Made by a program: the position numbers and the translations under genes. From assembly GCF_011050415.1 (NCBI RefSeq), contig NZ_DRFS01000027.1:19051-83050 (forward strand): a DNA stretch of 64,000 nucleotides, in the 5' to 3' direction. Positions 34,680-42,495 of the stretch are shown one piece after another. Position 1 is the first letter of the stretch, and every line of letters starts with the position of its first letter. A model generated the notes under the pieces. It did not search any database. It was not told the DNA's origin and was given only the letters and a program-made list of their open reading frames with translations. The DNA comes from Halomonas sp. (GTDB lineage: Bacteria; Pseudomonadota; Gammaproteobacteria; Pseudomonadales; Halomonadaceae).

Positions 34680-34814
34680 AGCTTAGGCTATAAAAAAGGC
34701 TCTTAAGCACTCAGTGTGGAATTACCTCTGCTATGCAAATAACTAAACCAGTGGGAGGGAGCTTTAGCTCGCGAATATTTGAGCAACGCTGAAGAGCCCT
34801 CCCATAAGAGGCTT

Positions 34815-34855
34815 AAAAAAGCTCAGAACTGGCGTAACGCCATCTGAGCTTTTTT
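34815..34855. terminator. Bidirectional terminator between benE and the lipoprotein gene
   Basis: A long stem with A-run before and T-run after: AGCTCAGA (34820-34827) / TCTGAGCT (34843-34850), plus an inner TGGCG/CGCCA, preceded by AAAAAA and followed by TTTTTT. It serves both the plus-strand permease gene and the minus-strand lipoprotein gene. Confidence 0.94.
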
Positions 34856-34891
34856 AGACTCAATACAATGCTGGTGCTGTTCAGTTAGCGC

Positions 34892-35344
34892 TTAGCTTTC
34901 AGTAATGACTTCCATGTTAGCCAGATTCTCTTCATCCAGTACGCCTGACATGCGCACCATGGCCAGCGCTTCATCCAGGCTGTCCATCTCTTCAATCATG
35001 ACGAGTTCACTCTCTAAACTCACCGGCTGGCCGGCTTTTTCAGAAAGCAATTTTTCCAGAGAAGCTACATCCATAGCGTCGTCTAACTGGTGAACATCTA
35101 CTGAGGCGCTATTACGGCCCGGCAGATAGATGGTGCCATTAGAGAAATCCACGGCGTAGGCAATGACCCCTGGCACAATAAAGAACAGTAGCCCCACGCT
35201 ATTGGCGATAGCAATGACGGGATCAATATCACCGCTCAACTGGCCTTTGCGTTCAGGATGAAAAAGCGTACCGCAACCACTTAATGCCACCACAGAGGCG
35301 CCAACGACGGCCCCCGTTAGCCAGCGACGAACTGCTTGATGCAT
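34892..35344 (-). CDS. Predicted lipoprotein of unknown function
   Basis: Protein of 150 residues with a lipoprotein signal: hydrophobic segment then the lipobox L-S-G-C at residues 21-24, so Cys24 should be lipidated. A second hydrophobic stretch (about 46-66, ANSVGLLFFIVPGVIAYAV) follows, then an acidic helical C-terminus. I do not recognise the function. The gene is convergent with the BenE permease gene and divergent from proS. Confidence 0.8.
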   Translation of the reverse strand: MHQAVRRWLTGAVVGASVVALSGCGTLFHPERKGQLSGDIDPVIAIANSVGLLFFIVPGVIAYAVDFSNGTIYLPGRNSASVDVHQLDDAMDVASLEKLLSEKAGQPVSLESELVMIEEMDSLDEALAMVRMSGVLDEENLANMEVITES

Positions 35345-35575
35345 GGAGGTTCCCTCAAATCATTAAACGTAACGATAGTCGGTGTAGAACGTTGTGACGT
35401 AGCGATTTTTTTGCCGACTAACGTATCTTAAAACTCGACTAGTCTAGCACAACCTGCCAAAAGCATAGGCTATGTGACATTACTTCATATTTTGCCGCTT
35501 TACCCACTAAGCCGTACAATGCCTGCATTCAACGCTTTTAAGCACATTTTCAAGAACCAAGGAATGCTCACGCCC

Positions 35576-37294
35576 ATGCGCGCCAGCCAATTATTGATTG
35601 CCACTCTGAAAGAAACACCGGCCGACGCCGAAGTCATTAGCCATCAGTTAATGCTACGGGCCGGGATGATTCGCCGCCTGACCTCGGGCCTTTACACGTG
35701 GCTGCCGCTGGGTCTGCGCACCCTGCGCAAAGTCGAAGCCATTGTGCGTGAGGAGATGAACCGGGCCGGCGCCCAGGAAGTATTAATGCCCGCCGTGCAG
35801 CCCGCCGAGCTTTGGCAGGAGTCTGGCCGCTGGGAGCAGTACGGCCCTGAGCTTCTACGTCTGAAAGATCGTCATGACCGCGATTACTGCGTTGGCCCGA
35901 CCCATGAAGAGGTCATTACCGATTTAGTGCGTAAAGAGATTGCCAGCTATAAACAGCTGCCGGTAAATTTCTACCAGATTCAGACCAAATTCCGCGACGA
36001 GATTCGCCCGCGCTTTGGGGTCATGCGTTCGCGTGAGTTCATTATGAAGGACGCCTACTCCTTCCATCTGGATGAAGCGTCACTCAAGCAGACCTACCAG
36101 GATATGTACGATGCTTATACGCGCATATTCACTCGCTTAGGGCTTAATTTCCGCCCTGTGATTGCCGACAACGGCTCCATTGGCGGCACTGGCTCCCACG
36201 AATTCCACGTACTCGCTGATTCCGGCGAAGACGATATCGTGTTCTCCAACTCTTCAGACTACGCGGCCAATATGGAAAAAGCCGAGGCCCTGCCCGCCCC
36301 GCTTGGTAGCCAGGCGACCCGCGCAGAGCCCAGTGAAGAGCTGCGCTTAGTCGACACTCCAGACACCAAGACCATCGCAACCCTGGTGGAGCAGTTCAAT
36401 CTGCCAATTGAAAAAACCGTTAAAACGCTGATGGTACACGCAGCTGAAGGCGGACTCATCGCGCTATTGGTTCGCGGTGACCATGAGCTTAACGAAGTGA
36501 AAGCAGAGAACCTGGCCGCCGTGGCTGCGCCGCTGACCATGGCCAGCGAAGAAGAAATCCGCGCCACCGTTGGTGCTGGGCCAGGTTCGCTTGGCCCGAT
36601 CGGCCTTAAAATGCCGGTGATTATTGACCGTAGCGTGGCGCTGATGAGCGACTTCGGCGCTGGCGCCAATGTCGACGACAAGCACTACTTCGGCATTAAC
36701 TGGGAACGTGACGTTGCTCTGCCTGAAGTCGCTGACCTGCGTAATGTCGTTGAAGGCGATCCGTCTCCCGATGGCCAAGGTACACTTTCGATCAAGCGCG
36801 GCATTGAAGTCGGTCACGTTTTCCAGCTTGGCCAAAAGTACTCCCAGGCGATGAACGCCAATGTGCTGGGTGACAACGGCAAAACCAGCCATCCGTGGAT
36901 GGGCTGCTACGGCATCGGCGTGACCCGCGTGGTCGCCGCCGCCATTGAACAAAACCATGACGATTCCGGCATCATCTGGCCCAATGCGATTGCACCGTTC
37001 CAAGTGGCACTGGTGCCAATGAATGCCCACAAATCACAACGTGTTCGTGAAGAGTCCGAGCGCCTCTACCAAGCGCTCAGCGCGGCGGGATTAGATGTGC
37101 TGCTGGATGACCGCGATACCCGCCCTGGGGTCAAGTTTGCCGACCTTGAGTTGATGGGCATTCCCCACCGCTTAGTGATTGGCGACCGTGGTTTAGATAA
37201 CGGTGAGCTGGAATACAAGGGCCGCCGTGATAGTGATGCAACGATGGTGCCTGCGGATCAAATCATCGATTTTTTGCGTGAGAAAGCCCGCTAA
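35576..37294 (+). CDS. proS: Prolyl-tRNA synthetase
   Basis: Class II aminoacyl-tRNA synthetase that charges tRNA-Pro, 572 residues, exactly the E. coli length with the ATG at 35576. It starts MRASQLLIATLKETPADAE, matching the bacterial ProS start. Motif 2 (FRDEIRPRFGVMRSREF) and the editing (INS) domain (about residues 225-405) are present, followed by motif 3 (GCYGIGVTRVVAAAIEQ). An in-frame start at 35564 is nearer the AAGGA ribosome binding site and cannot be excluded; the 35576 start fits family alignment better. Confidence 0.96.
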   Translation: MRASQLLIATLKETPADAEVISHQLMLRAGMIRRLTSGLYTWLPLGLRTLRKVEAIVREEMNRAGAQEVLMPAVQPAELWQESGRWEQYGPELLRLKDRHDRDYCVGPTHEEVITDLVRKEIASYKQLPVNFYQIQTKFRDEIRPRFGVMRSREFIMKDAYSFHLDEASLKQTYQDMYDAYTRIFTRLGLNFRPVIADNGSIGGTGSHEFHVLADSGEDDIVFSNSSDYAANMEKAEALPAPLGSQATRAEPSEELRLVDTPDTKTIATLVEQFNLPIEKTVKTLMVHAAEGGLIALLVRGDHELNEVKAENLAAVAAPLTMASEEEIRATVGAGPGSLGPIGLKMPVIIDRSVALMSDFGAGANVDDKHYFGINWERDVALPEVADLRNVVEGDPSPDGQGTLSIKRGIEVGHVFQLGQKYSQAMNANVLGDNGKTSHPWMGCYGIGVTRVVAAAIEQNHDDSGIIWPNAIAPFQVALVPMNAHKSQRVREESERLYQALSAAGLDVLLDDRDTRPGVKFADLELMGIPHRLVIGDRGLDNGELEYKGRRDSDATMVPADQIIDFLREKAR

Positions 37295-37319
37295 CATCAA
37301 TCAGCTTGCCACCGCGCAT

Positions 37320-37367
37320 AGTGCTTCACATGGTGCTTTGTGCAGTGCTTTACGTAGCGCTTTGCGC
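37320..37367. repeat. Degenerate 12-bp tandem repeat between proS and the transglycosylase gene
   Basis: Four 12-bp units in a row (37320-37331, 37332-37343, 37344-37355, 37356-37367) fit the pattern rGyGCTTyryrn. They lie between the proS stop and the chosen ATG of the next gene. Because the unit is a multiple of three, the frame stays open through it, coding Ala-Leu-Arg-Ser-like repeats if translated. Confidence 0.7.
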
Positions 37368-37403
37368 AGTCTCGCGCGGTGGCCGGGGCTTGGGTGGTCA
37401 AAC

Positions 37404-37964
37404 ATGCTGACAGTTAACTTGAGCGTGACCACGCTTATAGTGCTGTTCTGCATGACACCGCTAGCTGCCCAGCCCTTACCTCAAGCGCTACGCCCTACGC
37501 TTGAAGCTGCCAATCAGCAACATCAAACGGCTCAACAACAGCGGGCAGCGCAACAGTGGCGCATGCGTATGGATGCGCCGCTAACGCGCTTTATCAACGA
37601 CCCTGAACAGCGGCAAACGCTACTCACACGTATCTACCAAGAAGCCAGGCTAGCCGGACTACCGCCTGATTTAATACTTGCCTTAATTCAAGTAGAGAGC
37701 GCCTTTAAGGCAGACGCTATTTCATCTGCAGGTGCGGTCGGTTTGATGCAAATCATGCCTTTTTGGGTCAGCGAGCTGGGGTTGCCCATTGATGATCTAA
37801 CCCACCCGCCCCGTAATCTACGCTATGGCTGTACTATTTTGGCGCATTATCTCGCCATCGAAAATGGCGATTTCACCCGCGCCTTAGCACGCTACAATGG
37901 CAGTTTAGGTCACACTTGGTACCCAGAGCGCGTCATGCGCGCTTGGCGTGATACTTGGCGCTAA
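37404..37964 (+). CDS. Lytic transglycosylase (SLT domain), small periplasmic
   Basis: Peptidoglycan lytic transglycosylase, 186 residues. A signal peptide (about residues 1-22) is followed by a Gln-rich stretch and a compact SLT domain: catalytic Glu98 in IQVESAFKADAIS, GLMQIMP (113-119) and RYNGS. Such enzymes cut the glycan strand to make 1,6-anhydromuropeptides, which AmpG (encoded later in this window) would import. I chose the ATG at 37404 because it begins a normal signal peptide; the frame is open further upstream through the 12-bp repeat and into proS. Confidence 0.88.
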   Translation: MLTVNLSVTTLIVLFCMTPLAAQPLPQALRPTLEAANQQHQTAQQQRAAQQWRMRMDAPLTRFINDPEQRQTLLTRIYQEARLAGLPPDLILALIQVESAFKADAISSAGAVGLMQIMPFWVSELGLPIDDLTHPPRNLRYGCTILAHYLAIENGDFTRALARYNGSLGHTWYPERVMRAWRDTWR

Positions 37965-37968
37965 GCGT

Positions 37969-39177
37969 TCAGTTGGCACAATCTACTGATTCAATTAAAC
38001 CGGCCACCAAAAACTGACCCAGTAGCAACGCCACATCTTTAGCTACCTGTTCTCGTGAAACCGGCATAAAGAATGCCGTCAGGGTTTTACTTAACTCATC
38101 AATATCCAGTGCTTCATTTTGCAAAAGTAGCCACACAGCCCGGCTAGTCACATTCATGCGGTGAATGGCTCCCCCTTCTTCAATAATGACAAATAGCTCA
38201 TCGCCTAGGGGATACTCATGCGCAGTTGGGCGCGCACGCCAGCAACGCTGATCGTTTCTGTTTAGCGAAGGCGCCTCAGGCATAACTGCTTCAAAGGAGG
38301 GTGACGTATAACTCGACGGCTGTGCTTTTAGTGCCTTGCTAAGATGACGCCCGACAAACTCCGCCGCCTGATAAGCATCGGAGTAACGCAGTAAAAAGCA
38401 CGGCATACCCTGCACCAGAGGCCAGAATTTAGTCATCAGCGCTTGATCAGAGAGTGTGTCTGCAAAGTTCTGCTGTAGCAGTTGCCACAGCCCCTCGCCA
38501 TGCTGCAAAGAGGTCAGTTGTGGCGTGGTGACACTGTTGTCCCGATCAATCAAAATAATCGCCCCGATGGGCCGTTTTGCACCATGGCTAGCCAGCAATG
38601 TCTCATCAAGTGCTAAATAGCCATACCGGTCATCGCAGGGGCCTTGATGGGTGCTAACAAAGTCTTGGAATTCGCTATCTATCCCACTGGGTAGGGGTAA
38701 ACGAAGCCTTGGGGCAATACCCAGCGAGACGCCTTCTCCTTCAGGGGTTAACGCCACCACGTCGTCGCCAAAAACACGAAATCCAGCGGCTGCAAACGCA
38801 GACGTCAGCGTACTTTTACCGGCCCGGTGGGATTCTGGAAAAATCACTAGTTGCCCATCTATTTCAGCAGAACCACAGTGCAAACCAATGTAATCGGGAT
38901 GCTGGCGTAAAAAAGCACCTGAAACATCGGCGATAACACTGCACGCCGCGCCCACGGCGGTTTCCAGCCACATCCCTTTCGGCAGCGCAGGCGCCTGCTG
39001 CCAGAAACCTTCCTCTTGCTGCCATACGCAGATATCAGGTTCAAAGGGCTGGCGTGCACACTCTGTTAATGCCCAGCCCGGCATCGCCGCCTGAAGGACG
39101 GGCAATAATGGCTGCGCATCTACCAGCCTTAAGCAGGGACCCAACCCGGGCAGCGCATAGTCAGTTATGGCATTCAT
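37969..39177 (-). CDS. HPr-kinase-like protein fused to a PqqD-like domain
   Basis: Protein of 402 residues, second gene of a pair with the Tat-signal repeat protein. The middle part looks like the P-loop kinase of the HPr kinase family: F-P-E-S-H-R-A-G-K-S-T at 113-123, with Glu115 replacing the first Gly of the Walker A, and Gly-Asp-Asp-Val-Val-Ala-Leu (137-143) as the second acidic site. The C-terminus (about 310-396, HRMNVTSRAVWLLLQN and later) resembles PqqD, the domain that binds leader peptides in RiPP pathways. HprK-like enzymes can phosphorylate Ser in precursor peptides (lasso-peptide kinases). I chose ATG 39177, with a GAGGT site; a GTG at 39189 is in frame. Function is inferred, not known. 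Confidence 0.8.
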   Translation of the reverse strand: MNAITDYALPGLGPCLRLVDAQPLLPVLQAAMPGWALTECARQPFEPDICVWQQEEGFWQQAPALPKGMWLETAVGAACSVIADVSGAFLRQHPDYIGLHCGSAEIDGQLVIFPESHRAGKSTLTSAFAAAGFRVFGDDVVALTPEGEGVSLGIAPRLRLPLPSGIDSEFQDFVSTHQGPCDDRYGYLALDETLLASHGAKRPIGAIILIDRDNSVTTPQLTSLQHGEGLWQLLQQNFADTLSDQALMTKFWPLVQGMPCFLLRYSDAYQAAEFVGRHLSKALKAQPSSYTSPSFEAVMPEAPSLNRNDQRCWRARPTAHEYPLGDELFVIIEEGGAIHRMNVTSRAVWLLLQNEALDIDELSKTLTAFFMPVSREQVAKDVALLLGQFLVAGLIESVDCAN

Positions 39178-39185
39178 ATTTGACC

Positions 39186-39584
39186 TCACCAGCGATTTGG
39201 AAGAAGCCGACTAATGCGCAGTTCGATCACCCCATCACGCTCCCAGCGTGGGCGTGATTGATAGCCACGGGCATATTGGTCATAGCGATGACGCGGGCGT
39301 GAATGTTGGGCACGATGGTGATGCGATTGAGAGTGGTGGTAACGCGAATGATTGGGGCGCGAGTGGCTTGGTCGTGAATAGCTGGGGCGTGAATAGCTTG
39401 GTCGTGAATAGCTGGGGCGTGAATAGCTGGGCTTTGAGCGATGCTTTCCGCGCGCCTCCGCTTGATCCATCGACAGCAGGCTTGGCGCCACATATAGCGC
39501 CGCCGCTCCTAACCCAAGGCTTGCCAGCACCTGCCGGCGCGAACGACGCTGCTTTAGCAAAGTGGACGTTTCATCATGGCTCAT
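39186..39584 (-). CDS. Tat-signal protein with Ser-Tyr-Ser-Arg-Pro repeats
   Basis: Protein of 132 residues. The N-terminus is a twin-arginine signal (S-R-R-Q-V-L at 15-20, then a hydrophobic stretch), with likely cleavage near residue 45 (QAEA-RG). The mature part starts basic, has four tandem P-S-Y-S-R units (52-71), related P-S-H-S-R and P-N-H-S-R units, then a His/Arg/Ser-rich region, and ends in a plain hydrophobic-polar tail (DGVIELRISRLLPNRW). No known family is recognised. It lies 8 bp upstream of the HprK-PqqD-like gene and is thus the natural candidate for its substrate. A GGAGAAAAG site precedes the ATG. The DNA repeat (15-bp units) lies at 39344-39433. Confidence 0.75.
   Translation of the reverse strand: MSHDETSTLLKQRRSRRQVLASLGLGAAALYVAPSLLSMDQAEARGKHRSKPSYSRPSYSRPSYSRPSYSRPSHSRPNHSRYHHSQSHHHRAQHSRPRHRYDQYARGYQSRPRWERDGVIELRISRLLPNRW
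39344..39433 (-). repeat. 15-bp tandem repeats within the Tat-signal gene
   Basis: Six 15-bp units (39344-39433), the last four highly alike (for example GTGAATAGCTGGGGC on the plus strand at 39374-39388 and again at 39404-39418, alternating with GTGAATAGCTTGGTC at 39389-39403). Each encodes five residues of the Pro-Ser-Tyr-Ser-Arg type. Near-identical alternate units suggest recent expansion or contraction, for example by slippage. Confidence 0.9.
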
Positions 39585-39737
39585 CTCTTTTCTCCGCAGT
39601 TATCGAACACCGTTTGATTTCAGTATTCACTTTAAACAACGTAGCGTAAGAGCGCCACTGAACGAGGCCACTTCCCCATTGTTTACTCTTTTTTTGCAAA
39701 GCACTTACATGATGAGCGGCGTTTGTGGACTAAAACG

Positions 39738-40886
39738 CTATTTTGCGTCTTCAGTCACCTGCCACCCGTCGCGTCCGGCTGTTTTAACCTGGTATAGGGC
39801 TTTATCAGCCGCTTCGTAAGCAAGTGAAAATGCTTTTTCACCGGCTATAAAACATGTACCACCCACGCTTAGGGTGACCCCTTTTTTATCTGGATGAGCA
39901 GGGTGCGGAAAATTAGCTCCATGAAGTCCCTGGATCAGCTCACGACAGTAACTCCCCAGGGTGTTTGAATCGGGGCAGTCGATCAATGCTGCAAACTCAT
40001 CGCCCCCCAATCGGTAGAGCATCGCTTCATCTTTGAGGGTATGGGCGATTAACTCCGCTAACTGACGTAATAACGCGTCGCCCTGAGGGTGCCCCACAGC
40101 ATCGTTGTACTGTTTGAAGAAATCGATATCAATCAGAATAAGGCCTAGCGAGTGATGCTGATTAGCCATCACATCCTGATGCAAAGCACTCCGATTCCCA
40201 ATGCCGGTCAGCGGGTCGCGCATAGCGCGCTGCATCCACTCAAAGGTTTGTTGTGTAGCATGATCAGTGCGTCTTAATTGGCGCTCGTGGAGCCACCAAA
40301 ATGCTAATCCCAGCACAAAGATTAATAGACTTGAATACGTCAACACCTGGTTGTGCTGGCGAGTGCTTTCAGAAAAATCATTGATCGCTTGGCCACGGCG
40401 GTCTAGCTGGCTCATTTCAATATGTGTCAAACACTGAATCGGGGCGAATAACTCGCTCAAAGCGTCAATGCGGCCAATACCGCGCTGCTCTAAACGCTCC
40501 ATTAGTTGATTTAAATCCCGCAAGCTTGGTTCAGTACACTCGTACTGGCGCCGATAAACGTGCACATCAAATAGCCCGTAAGCTATTTCTATTTGCGCGA
40601 TAGAGGCATCAAACGCTTCCACTTCAGGTTGTTCAGTCAATAACTCAGTTTGAGCGTTTTGCAGATAAACACGCGAGCGTGTTGCCAATTGCTGGCCGGT
40701 TAAACTGCCGGTTTGACTGAAGTAAGCTTGGATTTCGGGGTATACCCAACGCGCTTCATAAACAATCAGCACCATTAGCCCCAAAAAGCTCATCAGGCTC
40801 AACGACAGCCACGTTAAATAACGGTGCTGCCGCGCAAAAGGCCGGGTCCGCATTAGCGACTGCTCAACGCGCTTGAGTGTCACCAC
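39738..40886 (-). CDS. Diguanylate cyclase (GGDEF) with periplasmic sensor
   Basis: Inner-membrane diguanylate cyclase making c-di-GMP from two GTP, 382 residues. Two transmembrane segments (about 24-45 and 180-197) flank a periplasmic helical region of unknown ligand. The GGDEF domain ends the protein, with an intact RLGGDEF active site. The usual upstream inhibitory RxxD (I-site) is K-D-E-A here, so product inhibition is probably lost. The start is GTG (40886) with a GAGG site; it overlaps the stop of the upstream gene by 7 bp, so the two are coupled. An ATG at 40853 is a possible alternative. Confidence 0.87.
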   Translation of the reverse strand: MVTLKRVEQSLMRTRPFARQHRYLTWLSLSLMSFLGLMVLIVYEARWVYPEIQAYFSQTGSLTGQQLATRSRVYLQNAQTELLTEQPEVEAFDASIAQIEIAYGLFDVHVYRRQYECTEPSLRDLNQLMERLEQRGIGRIDALSELFAPIQCLTHIEMSQLDRRGQAINDFSESTRQHNQVLTYSSLLIFVLGLAFWWLHERQLRRTDHATQQTFEWMQRAMRDPLTGIGNRSALHQDVMANQHHSLGLILIDIDFFKQYNDAVGHPQGDALLRQLAELIAHTLKDEAMLYRLGGDEFAALIDCPDSNTLGSYCRELIQGLHGANFPHPAHPDKKGVTLSVGGTCFIAGEKAFSLAYEAADKALYQVKTAGRDGWQVTEDAK

Positions 40887-41380
40887 TTCGCCTCAATACT
40901 GCGGATCATCCAAATCCAGTCGTTAAACTCGCGTAGGCTCTCAACGTCACGATCACCGTAGTCTCGCTCTACTAGCCGTACAGGCCCGCGCGAACGAAGT
41001 GTTAGGGGATCGCCATCTTCCAAGGTAATCAAATACCAATTAGGATCATCCCACTCTTCGAGCGTCACTTCGTAGTCATCCCAAGCGGTAAAGTGCAACG
41101 CTGGTGGTACTTGGCCAAAATGATCGATCAGAAACGTCTGAAAAGCCACACCCTGCATTTCGACCTCACGGCCTTGGTAAGGGTCATAAAGCGTAAAGCT
41201 GGTATCGGATATATCGCGTAAGTCACTTAGTGCGATCTTCTCGGTGACATCACCATTGATTAAATTTAAGGCCTGGGCAAGCGCGGTCGCGGGCAGCGCT
41301 AATCCAGCGACCAGCAAGACGCTCGCAAACCGATCACGTGCACGAACCCATGGGCTGCGGTGTAAGGCAACTGCGTTCAT
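40880..41380 (-). CDS. Exported protein resembling the molybdopterin (SUOX-like) fold
   Basis: Periplasmic protein, 166 residues, with a signal peptide (about 1-35, ending ATALA). The mature sequence resembles the molybdopterin-binding fold of sulfite-oxidase-like proteins seen in small SUOX-like proteins (GVAFQTFLIDHFGQVPPALHFTAWDDYEVTLEEW, read in parts). It lacks a Cys where the Mo ligand would be, so it is likely not an enzyme but perhaps a ligand-binding partner. It overlaps the GGDEF gene, which suggests it may help sense a signal for the cyclase. Family assignment is by appearance only. Confidence 0.7.
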   Translation of the reverse strand: MNAVALHRSPWVRARDRFASVLLVAGLALPATALAQALNLINGDVTEKIALSDLRDISDTSFTLYDPYQGREVEMQGVAFQTFLIDHFGQVPPALHFTAWDDYEVTLEEWDDPNWYLITLEDGDPLTLRSRGPVRLVERDYGDRDVESLREFNDWIWMIRSIEAKW

Positions 41381-41513
41381 GTAAAGCTTCCTGGTGAGTT
41401 TTCACTTCACTGGACTTTACCAGAGCACGCCTGATTTTGCTCTTAAAGCATGTCTCTCAACGCATGGCTTTTAAATCACAGTTGAGCAGGTTCAACCTGA
41501 GGTTATTTTAAAC

Positions 41514-41542
41514 AAAAAAAAGCCAGCCCAAATTGGGCTGGC
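41514..41542 (-). terminator. Minus-strand terminator for the 40-residue ORF
   Basis: A 9-bp stem GCCAGCCCA (41522-41530) / TGGGCTGGC (41534-41542) with a 3-nt loop carries an A-run just to the left (41514-41521). Read on the minus strand this is a stem followed by T8, a standard intrinsic terminator. No plus-strand gene ends here; the only minus-strand gene just upstream is the 40-residue ORF. Confidence 0.88.
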
Positions 41543-41605
41543 AACAGGAAGCTTACTAAATGTATAAGCCCCCTCCCCTGACAACATTGACGTAAAATAG
41601 CTGGG

Positions 41606-41728
41606 CTACTTTTTGCGTTCATCCTTACGTAGATGATCGCGAATCACGAAGCCCACCCATCCCCCCATAAATATGATTACCGAAGCGACGGTGACTAAGC
41701 CAAAAATTATTGTGTCATCCCAATACAT
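41606..41728 (-). CDS. 40-residue single-pass membrane protein (small ORF)
   Basis: Small ORF of 40 codons plus stop, starting ATG at 41728. A strong ribosome binding site (GGAGGA) lies 7 nt upstream, and a proper terminator follows 64 bp after the stop, both arguing for a real gene. The product begins M-Y-W-D-D-T, has one long hydrophobic segment (about residues 7-29, ending GGWVGFVI) and a charged end with D-H-L-R-K-D-E-R-K-K, so the tail is probably cytoplasmic. I do not recognise the family. The overlapping plus-strand frame at 41673-41876 is probably non-coding. Confidence 0.7.
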   Translation of the reverse strand: MYWDDTIIFGLVTVASVIIFMGGWVGFVIRDHLRKDERKK

Positions 41729-41880
41729 GGTGATTCCTCCCGCCGTGATGTATGCCTTCATACTAATCACTTGGCGGGGGGAGAAGGCTGACCTGGATCA
41801 AGTTATTGAGGAGGGAGAAAGTTACTTAAGCAGGAAATTGATACCCGTCAATTTTCACCGTTTAAAGGACTTTTAAAGGA

Positions 41881-42399
41881 CTAGAGAACCTTCCGATCTT
41901 CAACTTTACTATGCTCAGTACCTGGTGGCAGCGGATGCCCCTTGGCCAGTTCTGCACGAGTAGCTTCACGGACATCTAAGATAGTCACCCGATAGTTAAG
42001 CGTGCGACCCGCCAGGGGATGATTAGTGTCAACTGTTACCCGGTCTCCATTAACTTCCAGCACAGTCACAATTTGTGGTCCAGCTTCACCTTCGGTTTGA
42101 AAACTGCTGCCGGGGGCTAATTCAGCGCCACCAAACGAAGCACGGCTGACCTCTTGGACAAGCGCCTCGTTACGCACCCCATAGGCATCAGCAGGCATAA
42201 GTTGAACGCTTAGCTCAGCGTCTTTGGCTTGCCCTGCTAAAGCACGCTCTAGCCCCGGTACAATATTGTCATGGCCATGCAAGTACTCCAGCGGCTTGTT
42301 GCGCGCATGAGAGTCATCTAATACCCGCTTACTGCCATCGCTGAGTACATCACTCAGCACATAGTGCAAGGTAACTACCTGATGCGCGGTAATCGACAT
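41881..42399 (-). CDS. FKBP-type peptidyl-prolyl isomerase (SlyD-like)
   Basis: Cis-trans prolyl isomerase and folding helper, 172 residues. The N-terminal FKBP domain with an inserted flap (IF) domain matches the SlyD/FkpB group: EYLHGHDNIVPGLERALAG, PADAYGVRNEALVQEV and HPLAGRTLNYRVTILDVREA. The His-rich metal-binding tail of SlyD is absent, so nickel handling is unlikely. The tail is PLPPGTEHSKVEDRKVL. It lies alone between the small ORF and the ampG-like gene. Confidence 0.9.
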   Translation of the reverse strand: MSITAHQVVTLHYVLSDVLSDGSKRVLDDSHARNKPLEYLHGHDNIVPGLERALAGQAKDAELSVQLMPADAYGVRNEALVQEVSRASFGGAELAPGSSFQTEGEAGPQIVTVLEVNGDRVTVDTNHPLAGRTLNYRVTILDVREATRAELAKGHPLPPGTEHSKVEDRKVL

Positions 42400-42495
42400 G
42401 GAAAACTCCTCTCCGGTAAGCTGTCGGCTTTGTGATGGATTATTGGCTTAGTTTATCACTTGGCCCTTGCCAACGTCTTTGAGGAGTATCGCTTG

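Noticed and set aside
37969..39177. Reading the HprK-PqqD protein as a true HPr kinase of the PTS
   Set aside because: It has a PqqD-like C-terminus, an altered Walker A and no ptsH or other PTS gene nearby.
39248..39649. Plus-strand frame with Val-Asn-Ser-Trp-Gly repeats
   Set aside because: It is the complementary reading of the 15-bp repeats in the Tat-signal gene, which itself has a proper start, a Tat signal and a coupled downstream gene.
41673..41876. Plus-strand open frame of 67 codons
   Set aside because: It overlaps the 40-residue minus-strand ORF, which has a better ribosome binding site and a terminator. The product shows no family pattern.
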